A stretch of 64,000 bases of DNA from Wocania_A sp965224845 (GTDB lineage: Bacteria; Bacteroidota; Bacteroidia; Flavobacteriales; Flavobacteriaceae): NCBI GenBank assembly GCA_965224845.1, contig CBDDAJ010000021.1, positions 1 through 64,000 of the forward strand, written 5' to 3'. The notes under the pieces are model-generated. The model worked only from the letters and a program-made list of their open reading frames with translations, was not told where the DNA came from and did not search any database. The number at the start of each line of letters is the position of its first letter. The stretch's first letter is position 1. A program made the position numbers and the translations under genes. This document shows positions 16,844 to 25,576 of this stretch, one piece after another.

Positions 16844-17230
16844 ATGAAAACTAAAATAATTTTAATTTTGTTATTAGTGGGTTTAGTAGCAACATTCTTT
16901 TTCTTTAAAAATAATAATTCATCTCAAGAAGAATTATCTAATCAAATTAAAAACAAGGTTCAAAACAGATCATTTTCTGGAATTGTGAAAAAGAAGTTTA
17001 TAGATTCTAGTTTTCATAACAGGGAAACAATTACAATATCTAATAAAGAAGCTGTTTTGGTTACTGATTTTATATATGAGGATTCTAGCCTTTTCAACTT
17101 TATCAATGTTGGAGATTCTATTTTTAAGAAAAAAAATGATTTAAATGTTAGGGTAATCAGAGACGGGGTTGATTCATTAATTCCATTAACTTTTAAAAGA
17201 TTAGCTATTGACGGTAATGCCCCAAAATAG
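16844..17230 (+). CDS. Small membrane-anchored protein, candidate immunity protein 4
   Basis: The product has 128 residues with one N-terminal helix (IILILLLVGLVATFFFF) and then a polar extracytoplasmic domain (NRSFSGIVKKKFIDSSFHNR ... RVIRDGVDSLIPLTFKRLAI). Its position after an Rhs tip fragment at the downstream edge of the locus suggests an immunity role. No family is recognised. An AT-rich leader with ATATATAAAA precedes the ATG. Confidence 0.6.
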   Translation: MKTKIILILLLVGLVATFFFFKNNNSSQEELSNQIKNKVQNRSFSGIVKKKFIDSSFHNRETITISNKEAVLVTDFIYEDSSLFNFINVGDSIFKKKNDLNVRVIRDGVDSLIPLTFKRLAIDGNAPK

Positions 17231-17240
17231 CGCCCTACAC

Positions 17241-17262
17241 CCACACGAATCCTTTCGTGTGG
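17241..17262 (+). terminator. Hairpin after candidate immunity gene 4
   Basis: CCACACGA (17241-17248) pairs with TCGTGTGG (17255-17262). There is no T-run, so it is only a possible terminator or mRNA 3'-end structure. Confidence 0.4.
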
Positions 17263-17330
17263 TAATGTAAACCGGTAAGCTTATATAAGCGACCTTCTAT
17301 ATCCTTACAAACAACTAATAAAAACAAAAA

Positions 17331-17356
17331 ACCTCAAGTAAAAACTTGAGGTTTTG
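17331..17356. terminator. Bidirectional intrinsic terminator between the Rhs locus and 17381-18265
   Basis: ACCTCAAGT (17331-17339), loop AAAA, ACTTGAGGT (17344-17352), with A-rich sequence before and TTTT after, serves both strands. Confidence 0.8.
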
Positions 17357-17380
17357 CTCTTAAGTGTTATATAATGGTGT

Positions 17381-18265
17381 TTACTTTAAGGTAAACTCTG
17401 AGCTGGAAACTAAATCTTTTTCGTTAAAAACATTAACCGTATAACGGCCTTTTGCAAATTTCTCTTTGCCTTTTGATGCTACAAACTCGCAAATATTAAG
17501 ACTTCCGTTTTCGTAATTAAACTTACTAATAATACTGTAGTTTAATGTTTTTTCGCCAAACTGTACTTGCTCGTTAGATCCTAATGTGTTGTTTTTAGGG
17601 TCGATAACCTGTACATATAGCTCCTGGTCACCGGCTTGTACCAATGCATTTTTAGCTACAGTAAAACAAACTCTTATTTTATCTACTCGACTTGCTCTTT
17701 CTGTTGGAATTAATTTACCAGAAGTTCTTTCAATAACTCCAAATCCTTTTAAACCTACCGTGTTTAAAACCGCTGCATTTTCAACTACTTCTGCTAAAGC
17801 TGTATTTTGTACTAACAAAGAATCTGTAAACATAGTACGCTCTTCTAAACGAACTCTTGTGCTATCTAACGATGTTGCTAAATACGAATTCTCTACTCTT
17901 AACGAATCATTCTGAGCCAATAGTACATCCATTTCTTTTTGTAAAGACAAATACTTCTTTTTATAGCGCCATAAGCTTTTTACATTAGTTTCAGATATCT
18001 TTAATGAATCTATTAAGCCTTGAATTCTACTTCTTGCTTCAATCAAATTATTATTTGCTATCTCATTTTCTCCAATAGCTTCGTCATATTGCTTAGCCAT
18101 GGCATTTAAATCATTCATTACTAACTGCTTTTGCTCTGTTAGTTCTTTTTTATCTGCATTACTTTTTTGATAAAGGTTCATGGTATAAAAACCTGTTCCT
18201 AAAAATAAAACCAAAGCGATTCCTAAAGCCACTTTTAATCCCATACTACTTTTGCTATTTTCCAT
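17381..18265 (-). CDS. Membrane-anchored coiled-coil protein of unknown function
   Basis: The product has 294 residues: one membrane helix near the start (VALGIALVLFLGTGFYTMNLY), then a long coiled coil (about 35-165, with repeated Glu/Leu/Asn heptads such as YKKKYLSLQKEMDVLLAQND), then a beta-type C-terminal domain (about 170-294: VDKIRVCFTVAKNALVQAGD ... RYTVNVFNEKDLVSSSEFTL). Proteins of this shape are common in Flavobacteriaceae and have no assigned role. It would project into the periplasm. It diverges from the hutG-like gene at 18389. Confidence 0.8.
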   Translation of the reverse strand: MENSKSSMGLKVALGIALVLFLGTGFYTMNLYQKSNADKKELTEQKQLVMNDLNAMAKQYDEAIGENEIANNNLIEARSRIQGLIDSLKISETNVKSLWRYKKKYLSLQKEMDVLLAQNDSLRVENSYLATSLDSTRVRLEERTMFTDSLLVQNTALAEVVENAAVLNTVGLKGFGVIERTSGKLIPTERASRVDKIRVCFTVAKNALVQAGDQELYVQVIDPKNNTLGSNEQVQFGEKTLNYSIISKFNYENGSLNICEFVASKGKEKFAKGRYTVNVFNEKDLVSSSEFTLK

Positions 18266-18388
18266 AATTTTACTTGTTTTAATGTTTGTGAGTCTTACTG
18301 TTAATCTAAATTTTTAATACTTTAATTTTCTGATGTTTTTAATAAATATTGATTAATTTTAATTTTTAAAATAAATTATAATTATTGC

Positions 18389-19398
18389 ATGGATAAACTT
18401 GTTTTATTTAACAATACTACGCTTAATACATTATTAAACAAACGCAGTGGTGAATCCAAATTTGGCGAACATGTTAAAATGTTAGCCGGCATTTCCAATA
18501 TATACGAACAACTTAAAAGTTTGGATGTTACACATGTAATAATTGGTTTGCCTGAAGATGTTGGCGTATTCGCAAACTACGGAAAACCAGGAACTTCGCT
18601 AGCCTGGGAAGCCACATTAAAAGTTTTGCTAAACCTACAAAGTAACGCATATACCAATGCCAATTCTGTTTTAATTTTAGGGCATTTAGATTTTTCTGAT
18701 GAATTATTAGAAGTTTCAAAACTTAATCAAAACAAGAAAAGAGACATTCAAAAAGCCAGAAAAATAGTAGAACGTATAGATAATTATGTAGCCCATATTA
18801 TGCAATTAATTATCGCTTCTGGCAAGAAAGCTATTATTATTGGTGGTGGGCATAATAATGCTTATGGTAATATTAAAGGCGCATCATTGGCCCTAAATAA
18901 GCCCATTAATGTTATTAATTTGATGCCCATAGCGATTTTAGAGCAGAAGAAGGCAGGCATAGCGGTAATGGCTTTAGTTATGCCAGTGCCGAAGGTTTTT
19001 TAGAACGCTATTTTATTTTTGGATTGCATGAAAATTATACTTCAGATACCATTTTTAAGATATTAGATCGATCAAAAGCAATAAAATACCATACATTTGA
19101 AGCCCTGGAGATCAGGAACGACCTGAAGTATAAAAAAGCCTTGGAACAAAGCTCAGCATTTATCTCCGGAAATACGTTTGGTATAGAAATAGATTGTGAT
19201 GCCATTGAAAATATACCTAGCAGTGCTATGACGCCCTCCGGGTTTAGTGTAAAAAAAACAAGGCAGTTTGTAAGCTTTTTTGCTAAACATAAAAATGCAA
19301 CCTATTTACATTTATGTGAAGCAGCACCAAAAAAGAAAACAGCAAATCAGGTTGGTAAGCTTATCACCTATTTAATTACAGATTATATTAAAGCCTAA
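18389..19398 (+). pseudogene. hutG: Formimidoylglutamase-like (arginase family) gene with a single-base frameshift
   Basis: Two frames make one arginase/agmatinase-family protein. The first part (18389-18920) ends in GGGHNNAYGNIKGASLALNK and INVIN; the second reads FDAHSDFRAEEGRHSGNG and continues to 19398. The break is in the run TTT at 18919-18921, where one extra T would restore INVINFDAHSDFR. Metal ligands of the family are present on both sides (GGGHNN; DAHSD; EIDCDAIENIPSSAMTPSG). Restored length is about 336 residues, normal for flavobacterial formimidoylglutamases, which convert N-formimidoyl-glutamate to glutamate in histidine breakdown. The lesion in a short homopolymer may be real or a sequencing error. 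No other hut gene is in the window. Confidence 0.8.
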
Positions 19399-19428
19399 AA
19401 AAAGCGCCTATAATCAAAACAAATTTTA

Positions 19429-19449
19429 TAAATTTGCATAAGTACTTAT
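19429..19449 (+). promoter_or_regulatory. Promoter -7 box and palindromic operator of the MarR-GNAT gene
   Basis: TAAATTTG (TAnnTTTG) at 19429-19436 is followed immediately by the perfect 12-bp palindrome ATAAGTACTTAT (19438-19449), 15 bp before the ATG. A dyad placed on the transcription start fits autorepression by the encoded MarR domain. Confidence 0.6.
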
Positions 19450-19464
19450 ATAAATAATAATATT

Positions 19465-20439
19465 ATGGATGCATTACGAGGTTTAGGTGAGCTGGCTTTA
19501 GGGTCGAGGCTTAAAAGAATAAGTGAATATATGATGAAAGAAACACAGGTAGTATACGATTACTTTAATATAGATTTTGATCCTTACCTATTTCCAATAT
19601 TTAAAATAATAATACATAAAAATGGGGTTACCAATACCGAAATACAAAGCACTTTACAGTTTACACAGCCCGCGATAACCCAAGCCATAAACAAATTAAA
19701 CAATAAAGGCCTAATACGGTTTAAATCTGATGACATAGATAAAAGGAAAAAAATAATTCATTTATCTAAAAAAGGCAAAGCCTTAGTAAAAAACTTAAAA
19801 CCAATTTGGAAAAGCATAGATATAGTTATTAAAGACTATACTTTAGAAACTTCAAGTTCTTTAATTGAACATTTAAATGCTCTCGAAAATAAGCTGAATA
19901 CAAAAAGTTTTAGCGACACTATAATTAAACACATTAAAATGCATACAACAAAAACGCAGGATATAGAAATTGTTATGTTTAAAAAAGAATATGCAAAGCC
20001 TTTTTACGAATTAAACAAAGAGTGGCTACAAACGTACTTTTATGTTGAACCTTATGATGAAGAGGTACTAAGCAAACCCGAAACCTATATAATAAATAAA
20101 GGCGGGCATATTTTTTTCGCGAAATTAAACAACCAGATTGTAGGTACTGTAGCCCTAATGCCCATTGGTAAGGATGGTGCGTTTGAACTTACTAAAATGG
20201 CTGTTTCTCCAGAAAAAAGAGGTTTAAAAATAGGCCAGCAGTTAATGCAGCATTGTATTGATTTTGCAAAATCAATTGGGTTAGCAAAGCTTATACTTTA
20301 TTCTAATAAAAAACTTGAAAATGCTATTTATATTTATAGAAAATACGGGTTTATTGAAATTCCGGCAGCATCTAACAGCCCGTATAAACGCAGTGATATA
20401 AAAATGGAGTTGGTTTTTGATCCGTCAAAAACCCCATAA
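19465..20439 (+). CDS. MarR-family regulator fused to a GNAT acetyltransferase
   Basis: The product has 324 residues. Residues about 20-150 form a MarR-type winged helix (NTEIQSTLQFTQPAITQAIN recognition region, KGLIRFKSDDIDKRKKIIHL wing). Residues about 165-315 form a GNAT fold with the acetyl-CoA motif LTKMAVSPEKRGLKIGQQLM and the late motif NAIYIYRKYGFIEI. Such fusions are known in Bacteroidota. The ligand and acceptor are not predictable. The palindrome just upstream suggests autoregulation. The gene starts 66 bp after the hutG-like reading frame and is followed by a terminator. Confidence 0.9.
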   Translation: MDALRGLGELALGSRLKRISEYMMKETQVVYDYFNIDFDPYLFPIFKIIIHKNGVTNTEIQSTLQFTQPAITQAINKLNNKGLIRFKSDDIDKRKKIIHLSKKGKALVKNLKPIWKSIDIVIKDYTLETSSSLIEHLNALENKLNTKSFSDTIIKHIKMHTTKTQDIEIVMFKKEYAKPFYELNKEWLQTYFYVEPYDEEVLSKPETYIINKGGHIFFAKLNNQIVGTVALMPIGKDGAFELTKMAVSPEKRGLKIGQQLMQHCIDFAKSIGLAKLILYSNKKLENAIYIYRKYGFIEIPAASNSPYKRSDIKMELVFDPSKTP

Positions 20440-20477
20440 TTTTATTCCATATTAAATTTTGAAAGTACTAAATAAAA

Positions 20478-20504
20478 AAACGCAACCAAAATGGTTGCGT
20501 TTTT
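20478..20504 (+). terminator. Intrinsic terminator of the MarR-GNAT gene
   Basis: CGCAACCA-AAA-TGGTTGCG (20481-20500) with flanking A and T runs works in both directions. Confidence 0.85.
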
Positions 20505-20548
20505 GCTTCAAACCTCTGTCTTCCATGACTTTGGTCTTTTTTAAAATC

Positions 20549-20640
20549 CTTCAACTGCGCTCAGTACAAGTTACTTGACTTCTTCGAAGTCTATACTTCG
20601 ACTGCGCTCAGCACAGGCTACTTGACTTCTTCGAAGTCTA
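20549..20640. repeat. Tandem 45-bp direct repeat that includes the 3' end of dnaK
   Basis: Copies at 20549-20593 and 20596-20640 match at 41 of 45 bases and share CTGCGCTCAG and TACTTGACTTCTTCGAAGTC. The second copy contains the last codons of dnaK (DFEEVK-stop on the minus strand), so the gene end appears duplicated downstream together with an interspersed CTTCGACTGCGCTCAG-type repeat seen in many flavobacterial genomes. Confidence 0.8.
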
Positions 20641-22525
20641 CGTCTTCCACATCACTGCCTTCAGATTGTGCTTGCTCTCCTGCTCCAGCATCTGGTCCGG
20701 GCTGTCCTCCTCCTTGTGCTTCAGCTTGCGCTTTGTACATCTCTTCAGAAGCAACCTTCCAAGCTTCGTTTATTTTGTCTAAAGCTGGTGTAATAACCTC
20801 TAAATCTTTAGTTTCATAAGCTTTTTTCAATGCTTCTAAAGCCTCTTCAATAGGTTTCTTTTTATCATCAGATAATTTATCACCAAACTCTTCCAATTGT
20901 TTTTCCGTTTGGAAAATCATAGAATCGGCTTCGTTTAATTTCTTTGCATTTTCTGCAGCTTTAGCATCTGCTTCTGCATTTGCTTCAGCATCAGCTTTCA
21001 TTTTCTCAATTTCCTCGTCCGTTAATCCAGAAGATGCTTCAATACGAATATCCTGTGTTTTATTTGTAGCTTTATCTGTTGCAGTTACGTGAATAATACC
21101 GTTAGCATCAATATCAAACGTCACTTCAATTTGTGGGGTTCCTCGTCTTGCCGGCGGAATACCATCTAAATGAAAACGTCCAATCGTTTTATTATCGGCA
21201 GCCATAGATCTTTCACCTTGTAAAACGTGAATCTCAACCGATGGTTGATTGTCTGCCGCTGTAGAGAATACCTGCGATTTTTTAGTAGGAATCGTAGTAT
21301 TCGCTTCAATAAGCTTTGTCATTACATTACCCATCGTTTCAATACCTAGAGACAAAGGTGTAACATCCAATAATAATACATCTTTTACATCTCCGGTTAA
21401 AACACCACCTTGAATTCCTGCACCTAACGATACAACTTCATCAGGATTTACACCTTTACTTGGTGCTTTTCCAAAAAATTTCTCAACCGCTTTTTGTACA
21501 GCAGGTATACGTGTAGAACCACCTACTAAAATAACCTCATCAATATCACTTTTACTTAAACCGGCAGCTTTTAATGCCGATTGGCAAGGCTCTATAGTAC
21601 GTTTTACTAAATCGTCAATTAATTGTTCAAATTTAGAACGTGTTAAGGTACGTACCAGGTGCTTAGGCCCACTTGCTGTAGCCGTAATATAAGGTAAGTT
21701 TATTTCTGTTTGCTCAGATGATGATAATTCAATCTTCGCTTTTTCAGCAGCTTCTTTTAAACGTTGTAAAGACATAGGATCCTGACGTAAATCCATACTT
21801 TCTTCAGCCTTAAACTCATCAGCTAACCAGTTAATGATTTTTTCATCTACATCATCACCACCTAAGTGTGTATCTCCATCAGTTGATAATACTTCAAATA
21901 CACCATCACCCAATTCAAGAATAGATACATCGTGTGTTCCTCCTCCAAAATCAAAAACCACTATCTTTTGGTCTGTACCCTTTTTATCCATGCCATACGC
22001 TAAAGCTGCAGCTGTAGGTTCGTTAATAATTCTACGAACTTTTAAACCTGCAATTTCACCAGCTTCTTTTGTAGCCTGACGCTGCGCATCGTTAAAATAA
22101 GCAGGTACCGTAATTACCGCTTCACTAACATCCTGTCCTAAATAATCTTCGGCAGTTTTCTTCATTTTTTGAAGAATCATAGCCGATAATTCTTGTGGTG
22201 TGTATAAACGACCATCTATATCTACACGTGGTGTATCGTTATCTCCTTTAACAACTGTATATGGCACGCGCTCTGCTTCCTTTTTAGATTCAGAATATTT
22301 ATTACCCATAAAACGCTTAATAGAATAAACCGTTTTCTTTGGATTTGTAACGGCTTGACGTTTTGCCGGATCACCAACTTTAATTTCTCCCCCTTCTACA
22401 AAAGCGATCACCGATGGTGTAGTACGCTTACCTTCCGCGTTTGGGATAACAACAGGTTCGTTACCTTCCATTACAGAAACGCAAGAGTTGGTTGTTCCTA
22501 AATCGATTCCAATAATTTTACTCAT
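20618..22525 (-). CDS. dnaK: Chaperone DnaK (Hsp70)
   Basis: The 635-residue length is normal. The actin-like ATPase (1-380) shows IGIDLGTTNSCVSVMEG, VITVPAYFNDAQRQATKEAG, IVVFDFGGGTHDVSILELG and ILVGGSTRIPAVQ. The substrate domain (about 385-505) starts LLLDVTPLSLGIETMG, and the lid ends in the usual SDVEDVDFEEVK tail. It folds proteins in the cytoplasm with DnaJ and GrpE, neither of which is adjacent here. The 450-bp upstream region has no obvious CIRCE element that I can see. Confidence 0.98.
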   Translation of the reverse strand: MSKIIGIDLGTTNSCVSVMEGNEPVVIPNAEGKRTTPSVIAFVEGGEIKVGDPAKRQAVTNPKKTVYSIKRFMGNKYSESKKEAERVPYTVVKGDNDTPRVDIDGRLYTPQELSAMILQKMKKTAEDYLGQDVSEAVITVPAYFNDAQRQATKEAGEIAGLKVRRIINEPTAAALAYGMDKKGTDQKIVVFDFGGGTHDVSILELGDGVFEVLSTDGDTHLGGDDVDEKIINWLADEFKAEESMDLRQDPMSLQRLKEAAEKAKIELSSSEQTEINLPYITATASGPKHLVRTLTRSKFEQLIDDLVKRTIEPCQSALKAAGLSKSDIDEVILVGGSTRIPAVQKAVEKFFGKAPSKGVNPDEVVSLGAGIQGGVLTGDVKDVLLLDVTPLSLGIETMGNVMTKLIEANTTIPTKKSQVFSTAADNQPSVEIHVLQGERSMAADNKTIGRFHLDGIPPARRGTPQIEVTFDIDANGIIHVTATDKATNKTQDIRIEASSGLTDEEIEKMKADAEANAEADAKAAENAKKLNEADSMIFQTEKQLEEFGDKLSDDKKKPIEEALEALKKAYETKDLEVITPALDKINEAWKVASEEMYKAQAEAQGGGQPGPDAGAGEQAQSEGSDVEDVDFEEVK

Positions 22526-22976
22526 AATATGTTTTACTTTATAAATTGTGTTGAATGTTCATTTTAAATGTCGAATTGTTAAAGTCAATGATTATGCCAT
22601 TTGAATAATACTGACACAGTGTCATATTCTTTTAAAGCAGCAGTAAACAGTCTTCAGCTTACTACCGCTTTTCTTTGTTCTATTCTCATTTTTCCTTTTT
22701 TTGGGCGCAACCCTACCCTTCTACTCCGTTCAGGGCAATTCGGGTCGGGCTTTCCGCTAAAAGTTTTGGCTCGATGCCCGCCTCGCCAAAAGCTACCGCA
22801 TCAATCCCTTGCGCACCATATCGCAGCAGTATTGAAATAATACAAAAACCTGTTTTAAACGGCCAATATTTCGCTTTCTAACCTACACAAAAAAACGAAG
22901 TCTGAATCTTTTATCAAATACCGTTTTACAAGACCATAAAAACAATTTATATTTGCCAACTAAAACGATATAGTTC
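22526..22976. other. dnaK-sdaA intergenic region with an interspersed repeat
   Basis: There is no convincing gene here. The stretch 22700-22830 is unusually G+C-rich for this genome and contains GGGTCGGGCTTTCCGCTAA and GATGCCCGCCTCGCC. It resembles the GGTCGGGCTTTACGCTAC sequence at 53521-53560 and belongs to the kind of element scattered in flavobacterial intergenic regions. Two overlapping frames over it are translations of the repeat. Confidence 0.6.
22948..22955 (+). promoter_or_regulatory. -7 box upstream of sdaA
   Basis: TATATTTG matches TAnnTTTG and lies 21 bp before the ATG. A good -33 TTTG is not seen at the expected distance (TTTTAC instead). Confidence 0.5.
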
Positions 22977-24398
22977 ATGGAATGTATCTCTGTTTTTGAT
23001 ATGTTAAAAATTGGTGTTGGCCCATCCAGTTCGCACACCCTTGGCCCTTGGCGAGCAGCCGAACGCTGGATTGAAGAGTTAAAAGCCCAAAAGGTGTTTG
23101 ATGCTGTTGAAAAAATATCGGCAGACCTCTACGGCTCTTTATCTTTAACCGGAAAAGGGCATGCCACAGATTATGCCGTAATGCTTGGGTTAAGTGGAGC
23201 AGATCCTGAAACCATCCCTACAGCAGATATAGACACGATTATTTCTTCCATAAAAAAGAACAAAGAAATACACTTTAATGCTGAAAAACATTTAGCCTTT
23301 AATCCTGAAACCGATATTGTTTTTAATAAAAAGTTTTTACCGTTTCATTCAAACGGCATGACCTTTACTGCTTATGCCAATGCCAAAAAGTTAAAGTCGA
23401 CCTTCTACTCTATTGGTGGCGGGTTTGTAGTGAAAGAAGCTCTAAAAAACGCAAAGAAAAATTTTGAGATCAAATGCTCGTTTCCTTACCCGATCGAAAA
23501 AGGAACAGATTTACTTAAATTTTGTAATGTACTAAACCAACCCATTTCACAAGTCGTTTTTGATAATGAAGCCTCCATTCGCCCAAAAGCAGTAATTGAT
23601 AGCGAATTGCAACGCATTTGGGATACCATGCTGGAATGTATGTATAATGGCTGCCATACAGAAGGCAATCTTCCCGGGGGCCTGAATGTAAGACGTCGTG
23701 CTTACGATATGCATCAAAGTTTAAAAGGCGATGCCCCATATTCTAATCCGGTGGAATGGATTTATGCCATTAGAAATACTGAAGTTAAATTCAGGCAAAT
23801 ATTAAAATGGGTGAGTTGTTTTGCTTTGGCAGTAAACGAAGTTAATGCGGCTTTAGGTCGTGTAGTTACTGCGCCAACTAACGGAAGTGCAGGCGTAATT
23901 CCTGCTGTTTTAATGTACTATCTTGTTATTGAAAATCACGATGGTGATTTTGAAGATATCAAACGCTTTTTATTAGTTGCAGGAGAAATAGGAAGTATCT
24001 TTAAAAAAGGAGCCACTATTAGCGCAGCTATGGGAGGCTGTCAGGCCGAAATTGGCGTGTCTTCGGCCATGGCCGCCGGAGCTCTTACCGAATTGCTTGG
24101 TGGTACACCAGAACAAGTTTTAATAGCATCTGAAATTGCTATGGAGCATCATCTGGGTTTAACCTGCGACCCTATTGGCGGGCTCGTACAAGTACCCTGT
24201 ATAGAACGCAATGCTATGGGAGCAATAAAAGCTATTAATGCTGCAGAACTTGCTTTAGACACCAACCCAAACAACACAAAGGTACCCCTGGATAAAGTGA
24301 TTAACACCATGTGGGAAACCGCAAAAGACATGCACACAAAGTATAAAGAAACCAGCGAAGGTGGCTTAGCCGTTAGTGTTAATATGGCAGATTGCTAG
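22977..24398 (+). CDS. sdaA: L-serine ammonia-lyase (iron-sulfur, single chain)
   Basis: The product has 473 residues. The N-terminal beta domain begins SVFDMLKIGVGPSSSHTLGP and the C-terminal alpha domain has RVVTAPTNGSAGVIPAVL, KKGATISAAMGGCQAEIGVS and HHLGLTCDPIGGLVQVPCIE with the cysteines expected to hold the Fe-S cluster. Fusion of both domains in one chain is the usual form in Bacteroidota. It converts serine to pyruvate and ammonia in the cytoplasm. It stands alone with its own promoter box. Confidence 0.96.
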   Translation: MECISVFDMLKIGVGPSSSHTLGPWRAAERWIEELKAQKVFDAVEKISADLYGSLSLTGKGHATDYAVMLGLSGADPETIPTADIDTIISSIKKNKEIHFNAEKHLAFNPETDIVFNKKFLPFHSNGMTFTAYANAKKLKSTFYSIGGGFVVKEALKNAKKNFEIKCSFPYPIEKGTDLLKFCNVLNQPISQVVFDNEASIRPKAVIDSELQRIWDTMLECMYNGCHTEGNLPGGLNVRRRAYDMHQSLKGDAPYSNPVEWIYAIRNTEVKFRQILKWVSCFALAVNEVNAALGRVVTAPTNGSAGVIPAVLMYYLVIENHDGDFEDIKRFLLVAGEIGSIFKKGATISAAMGGCQAEIGVSSAMAAGALTELLGGTPEQVLIASEIAMEHHLGLTCDPIGGLVQVPCIERNAMGAIKAINAAELALDTNPNNTKVPLDKVINTMWETAKDMHTKYKETSEGGLAVSVNMADC

Positions 24399-24508
24399 TT
24401 TCTACTTTGTACAACTACTGCTTAGCTTTAACCTATTCTTTATCAGAAAGGATCGCTAGTTTTGTTTAACTTAGTATATAAATCATTATATTGTAAACAA
24501 TTAAAAAA

Positions 24509-24703
24509 ATGGAAAAAAAATTGATCTTAGGACTCTTTCTTTTTTTTATAATCACTTTTCTTGTTTGGAAATTCTTTAATGGATTTTACAAAAAGGAGAA
24601 CAGTGCTAAGATGCGGAAGACATGGGGTGCAAAAATGTATTACTGGCACTATATAATAATGATTAGTGGACTAGTTACAGTTTTTATAATAACTATCTTT
24701 TAA
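24509..24703 (+). CDS. Small two-helix membrane protein
   Basis: The product has 64 residues with helices LILGLFLFFIITFLVWKFF and YYWHYIIMISGLVTVFIITI separated by a basic loop. The ATG is preceded by an A-rich leader typical of this genome. No family is recognised; coding status rests on composition and an isolated position between real genes. Confidence 0.5.
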   Translation: MEKKLILGLFLFFIITFLVWKFFNGFYKKENSAKMRKTWGAKMYYWHYIIMISGLVTVFIITIF

Positions 24704-24808
24704 AATGGTAGATTATTGTCTGTTTTACTGCATCTGATTTTCCTTTGGAAAGATTCTCACGCACAAAAACCACTGCGATTTTTGTACTAATTAATCAGCA
24801 AAATTTAA

Positions 24809-25273
24809 CTATCCCTCTTGACAGCCTTTTTTTCTTCGGGTATCAATTAAATAAATAATTTTCCAGTTTTCTCCATCTTTAAATAGTTGAAAGGAATTAA
24901 CTCCACAATGAAGAAACGCATCATTAAGCCAAAACTCATAGGGTGTCCAGGCATTAGCCATATTACCGTCAATCTGAATGCTATAGTCTAGCAAACGCTC
25001 ATCCCATTTCTGGTCTTTTGATCTTGTGGCAATAGCATGCAATAGCTTAGAAACATCCCCATCATTTCTTAAAACAGCTTTTCCATCTTTATTTTTAAAT
25101 GCCGTTTGCAGCACCACTTTATCAGCCAGAACTGATCGCATTAAAGTTGTATCGCCTTTATGAAATCCTTCAAAAAAGGTATTTACCGTAGCTTTAACGG
25201 CTTCTTTTTCATTCCTTTGACCAAAAACAGTCGAGCTTATTAAAATTGCTAAATAAAATATTGCGCGTGCCAT
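24809..25273 (-). CDS. Secreted SnoaL/NTF2-like (DUF4440-type) protein
   Basis: The product has 154 residues with a short signal peptide (FYLAILISSTVFGQ) and an NTF2-like cone fold: EAVKATVNTFFEGFHKGDTT, LLDYSIQIDGNMANAWTPYE and VNSFQLFKDGENWKIIYLID. Such domains bind small molecules or act as enzymes; no substrate can be inferred. It is probably periplasmic. Confidence 0.8.
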   Translation of the reverse strand: MARAIFYLAILISSTVFGQRNEKEAVKATVNTFFEGFHKGDTTLMRSVLADKVVLQTAFKNKDGKAVLRNDGDVSKLLHAIATRSKDQKWDERLLDYSIQIDGNMANAWTPYEFWLNDAFLHCGVNSFQLFKDGENWKIIYLIDTRRKKGCQEG

Positions 25274-25576
25274 AAATAAAAGTTTTGATCAAAATTAACT
25301 TATAAACAGCATTCACTATGCCTCTTAAAGAAAAGTTTAACAGTATATATGTAATTGGCACAGTGTTTAACCAAAATTCGCAAATACTTTCATAATGCCT
25401 GGTCGTACCCATCACACCAAACCTGGCTGAAGTGCAGTCGATAGCCTTCAGTATTGATGTTTTTAGCACCCAGACCCTCTATTATTAATAAAAACTTAAG
25501 AAGGCTTCGTTCTTTTTTGTCATGTACATACTTAATTTACTATTTTTACAAACTATCAAAATAAAGCACTTTAAAA
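25274..25576. other. Intergenic stretch before panB
   Basis: There are 303 bases without a convincing gene. A minus-strand frame overlapping the NTF2-like gene has no protein-like composition. TACTATTTTTACAAAC near 25540 is a weak promoter-like match for panB. Confidence 0.4.

Noticed and set aside
22526..22600. CIRCE heat-shock operator upstream of dnaK
   Set aside because: No TTAGCACTC-N9-GAGTGCTAA-like inverted repeat is present.
22601..22881. Two overlapping frames between dnaK and sdaA
   Set aside because: They run through a G+C-rich interspersed repeat and have low-complexity, non-protein-like composition.
25209..25469. 86-codon minus-strand frame upstream of the NTF2-like gene
   Set aside because: It overlaps the signal-peptide end of a real gene in another frame and shows no domain or ribosome site.
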